Source: CF-162 sp040882565 (lineage in GTDB: Bacteria; Chloroflexota; Dehalococcoidia; SM23-28-2; RBG-16-64-32). Taken from it: DNA of 64,000 bases. Location of the stretch: contig JBBEAZ010000017.1 in the NCBI GenBank assembly GCA_040882565.1, positions 59,104 through 123,103 on the forward strand. Direction: 5' to 3'. The first letter of the stretch is position 1; each line of letters begins with the position of its first letter. Under the pieces are notes generated by a model. That model saw only the letters and a program-made list of their open reading frames with translations, ran no database searches and was not told the origin of the DNA. This document shows positions 59,285-64,000 of this stretch, in pieces. The position numbers and the translations under genes are program-made.

Positions 59285-60244
59285 TCAGACCTTCAAATTC
59301 CGTCGGATGCGCGCTAGAGGTTCCTCCGTGTCCGGCACGAACGGCCGACCGGTGATGAGCTCGCAAAGCGCGATGTAGCGCCGCGCCGCCTCGATGCGTA
59401 CCTCGTCCGACAACGGCGGGGGCGGCCCGTCGCCGCGGTAACCCTGGTCGGCCAGCGTCCGCCGCACGTATTCCTTGTCCAGCCCGCGCGGCTCTTCTTT
59501 TCGGTCGAAGCGGGCCTGATAGTCGTCTGCGTACCAGTAGCGAGAGCTGTCAGGCGTGTGGATCTCGTCGATGAAACACAAGGTGCCATTCGGACGACGT
59601 CCGACCTCGTATTTGGTGTCGACGAGAATGAGCCCGCGTTTGGCGGCCTGCTCTTGCCCAAAGGCAAAGACCCGCGCGCACATCGCCGCCGCGCGGTCGA
59701 AGTGGTCGGCGGAAAGAGCGCCCGCGGCCAAGATCTCCTCGCGCGAGACCGACTTGTCGTGATCGCCCTTCTCCGCCTTGGTGGATGGGGTCAAGATCGC
59801 CTTTTCGAGCTTCTGGTTCTTTCGCATTCCTTCGGGCAGCTTGTGTCCGCAGAAGGTGCGCACGCCGCGCTCGTAGTGGTACCAGATGGACGTGGAAGTC
59901 ACGCCGGTCAGGTACGCGCGCATGACGAACTCCACCGGCAAGAGCTGGCATTCGGTGGCGACCATCACCGTCGGATCCGGAATCGAGAGGACGTGGTTGG
60001 GGGCCAAAGATTTGGTGGCTTCGAACCAGCTGGCGGCGATCTGGTTGAGCACTTGCCCCTTGAAGGGGATGGTGCCGAGCACGACGTCGAACGCGCTGAT
60101 GCGATCGGTAACCACGATGATCCGCCGCCCGTCGCGCGTGTAGCAGTCCCGGACCTTGCCTTCGTATTTGGCGCCAAGATCAGAGAAGCTGGTCTTGTCG
60201 AGCGTCTTCTTCAGCTGTGCTTTGATGATGTCGTCGGAAATCAT
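59285..60244 (-). CDS. purC: SAICAR synthase
   Basis: Phosphoribosylaminoimidazole-succinocarboxamide synthase, 319 residues, the longer type with a C-terminal extension seen in actinobacteria and yeast. Motifs: YEGKVRDCYT for the ATP site, ISAFDVVLGTIPFKGQVLN, and LILVDTKYEVG late in the chain. AGGAG lies seven bases before the ATG. It sits 11 bases after the stop of a truncated purB, the expected operon order, and the whole segment is enclosed by the 67-bp direct repeats. Confidence 0.96.
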   Translation of the reverse strand: MISDDIIKAQLKKTLDKTSFSDLGAKYEGKVRDCYTRDGRRIIVVTDRISAFDVVLGTIPFKGQVLNQIAASWFEATKSLAPNHVLSIPDPTVMVATECQLLPVEFVMRAYLTGVTSTSIWYHYERGVRTFCGHKLPEGMRKNQKLEKAILTPSTKAEKGDHDKSVSREEILAAGALSADHFDRAAAMCARVFAFGQEQAAKRGLILVDTKYEVGRRPNGTLCFIDEIHTPDSSRYWYADDYQARFDRKEEPRGLDKEYVRRTLADQGYRGDGPPPPLSDEVRIEAARRYIALCELITGRPFVPDTEEPLARIRRNLKV

Positions 60245-60255
60245 GTCGGGTTCTC

Positions 60256-60463
60256 CTAGTTTCCGCCGTCGCGGAGCGCGCGATCGATGATCTCGCCTGT
60301 CCAACGCAGGTGGTGCTGCAAATCGAACGCCCGGTCGAGCTCTTCGGCTGACAGCTTGGACGCAATGTCGGGATCGCGACCGAGCCGTTGGCGAAAGCTG
60401 AGGGCGCCGGCGCCTTGTTTGCCGGTCAAGGCGTCCGAAACGGCCAAGGCGTTTCGCCGCACG
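60256..60463 (-). pseudogene. purB: Truncated 3' end of purB (adenylosuccinate lyase remnant)
   Basis: The - strand frame from about 60462 to the stop at 60256 encodes 69 residues that fit the C-terminus of adenylosuccinate lyase: VRRNALAVSDAL (compare the usual VQRNAM), then LGRDPDIASKLSAEELD and FDLQHHLR. The preceding 400 or so residues, including the catalytic regions, are absent; the homology stops exactly at the edge of the 67-bp repeat at 60464. Identification is by family memory, not alignment. Confidence 0.75.
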
Positions 60464-60530
60464 GAGTATAGGAAATTCAAACGGCCTTTTCCACTGGCCG
60501 CGTGCGCCCACCCGGTGTCGTGCCACCTGG
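60464..60530. repeat. 67-bp direct repeat, right copy
   Basis: Exact copy of 59213-59279. It interrupts purB on its left and is followed on its right by a 210-base very GC-rich stretch leading to secA. Confidence 0.97.
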
Positions 60531-60730
60531 CCGCCCTCCCGCCGGCGCGTCCCAGCAGCCCGCCAGCGCCCACCCCGCGCCACGGGGACCATCCCCCGCC
60601 ACGCCCGCGGTGGGCGGCCGCAGGCCCGCGCCGCAGGGCCTGGTGACGACTGCAGTGGGCGGGTTGCCGTGCGGTATCATGGATGTGTACGCCCGCCGCG
60701 ACGCGCGACGTCGCGGTGGCAGAAGGAGCA
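60531..60730. other. GC-rich noncoding stretch before secA
   Basis: About 200 bases rich in GCCCGC/GGGCGG runs with several potential hairpins and no supported gene; frames crossing it have no sensible codon use or ribosome sites. TAAACT at 60731-60736, six bases before the secA ATG, is a leaderless-type -10 box. Confidence 0.5.
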
Positions 60731-60742
60731 TAAACTGCCGGC

Positions 60743-63556
<2,814 letters not shown>

Positions 63557-63562
63557 GAGCAC

Positions 63563-64000
63563 ATGGCTAAGGCGAAGACTGAGACCGCCGGCGACGTCCG
63601 CACCGAGGCGGCGCGCATCATCAGCGAGATGCGTGCTTCAGTCGCGAGCGAAGAGCTGCACTGGTTCCCGGCCCTGCTCCAGGCGATCCGCAACTGGCCG
63701 CTGGCCAGCGAGGAGATCGGCGAGCGCAGCTATCGCTACCTGATCGGCGGCGAGGCCTTCGATTGGCTGCTGCTGGCTGAGCGGCTCCTCGACGAGATGA
63801 CCGACCTTGTGCCGGAGGAGGAGGCCGAAGCGCTGCTCTTCCGCGAACAATTGCCGCTGGACACGAAGGAAGCGGACTTCCAGGTGCTCCTCGGCGTCAA
63901 ATACAAGCCGCATCTGAACTTCGTCTACGGCGTCCGCGTGGAGGCGGCGCTGCAGGTGGCCGTGCAGGACGAGATCCGCAAGGAGACCACGGCGACGAAC
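63563..64000 (+). CDS. Hypothetical protein, partial (runs off the window)
   Basis: Begins six bases after the secA stop with TAGGAGCAC before the ATG; at least 146 residues, starting MAKAKTETAGDVRTEAARII. Helical and acidic (SEEIGERSYRYLIGGEAFDW, then PEEEAEALLFREQL). No family recognised. Spacing implies cotranscription with secA. The 3' end is outside the window. Confidence 0.75.
   Translation, partial: MAKAKTETAGDVRTEAARIISEMRASVASEELHWFPALLQAIRNWPLASEEIGERSYRYLIGGEAFDWLLLAERLLDEMTDLVPEEEAEALLFREQLPLDTKEADFQVLLGVKYKPHLNFVYGVRVEAALQVAVQDEIRKETTATN

Noticed and set aside
59213..60530. Composite transposon carrying purC
   Set aside because: There is no transposase, the flanking repeats are direct with no inverted ends, and 67 bases is far longer than a normal target duplication.
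60531..60742. Promoter or RNA gene in the GC-rich stretch before secA
   Set aside because: Several GC hairpins are possible by composition alone; no -35 element or known RNA pattern could be supported beyond the TAAACT box.

Overview
This 64 kb window is a high-GC, compactly coded bacterial chromosome segment. The best guess is Chloroflexota, possibly a non-dehalogenating, aerobic Dehalococcoidia-like lineage. That is an inference from the mix of genes: a DUF5679-type zinc peptide, acyl-CoA dehydrogenases with a LvaA-type kinase, an RpoC with a long coiled-coil insertion, larBC, a c-di-AMP riboswitch, and many start codons placed directly downstream of a -10 box. No rRNA is present to confirm it. 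No CRISPR array, prophage or intact insertion sequence was found.

Layout. 0-14 kb: metabolic and accessory genes (two short-chain dehydrogenases, NhaA, an inositol-type dehydrogenase/isomerase pair, MFS exporter, DegT aminotransferase, GAF/HD-GYP c-di-GMP phosphodiesterase, DNA polymerase IV, LOG-like hydrolase). 14-24 kb: a DUF5679 zinc peptide with its own promoter and terminator, a VOC protein, an OmpR-type two-component system facing a secreted helical protein, then a lipid/acyl-CoA block (two acyl-CoA dehydrogenases, HpcH/HpaI aldolase, phosphotransferase). 24-29.5 kb: four consecutive secreted proteins that share a C-terminal pair of EF-hand/dockerin-like units with a cysteine inside the calcium loop. 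This is the most unusual block. 29.6-37.7 kb: UppP, LarB-LarC, a HAD phosphatase, a membrane-anchored LuxR-type regulator, RadC, a secernin-like C69 hydrolase and a zinc-finger/LysM membrane protein. 37.7-43 kb: a translation operon reading leftwards, tRNA-Thr, tRNA-Tyr, tRNA-Thr, tuf, rpmG, secE, nusG, rplK, rplA, L10 leader, rplJ, rplL. 43-46.6 kb: ispF, ispD, a VTT membrane protein behind a c-di-AMP riboswitch and terminator, and glutamate dehydrogenase. 46.7-55 kb: rpoB-rpoC, separated from rplL. 55-64 kb: a sortase-type surface protein, EamA exporter, Ada, prs, a purC segment with a beheaded purB bounded by 67-bp exact direct repeats, secA and a partial gene.

Two initiation modes coexist. 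About half of the single genes have a good Shine-Dalgarno sequence. At least a dozen others have a TANNNT box 6-10 bases before the start codon and no Shine-Dalgarno, as expected of leaderless mRNAs. Convergent genes often overlap or abut at their stop codons. Coordinates of starts were adjusted from the longest open frame wherever a conserved N-terminus, Shine-Dalgarno or leaderless box decided the matter.
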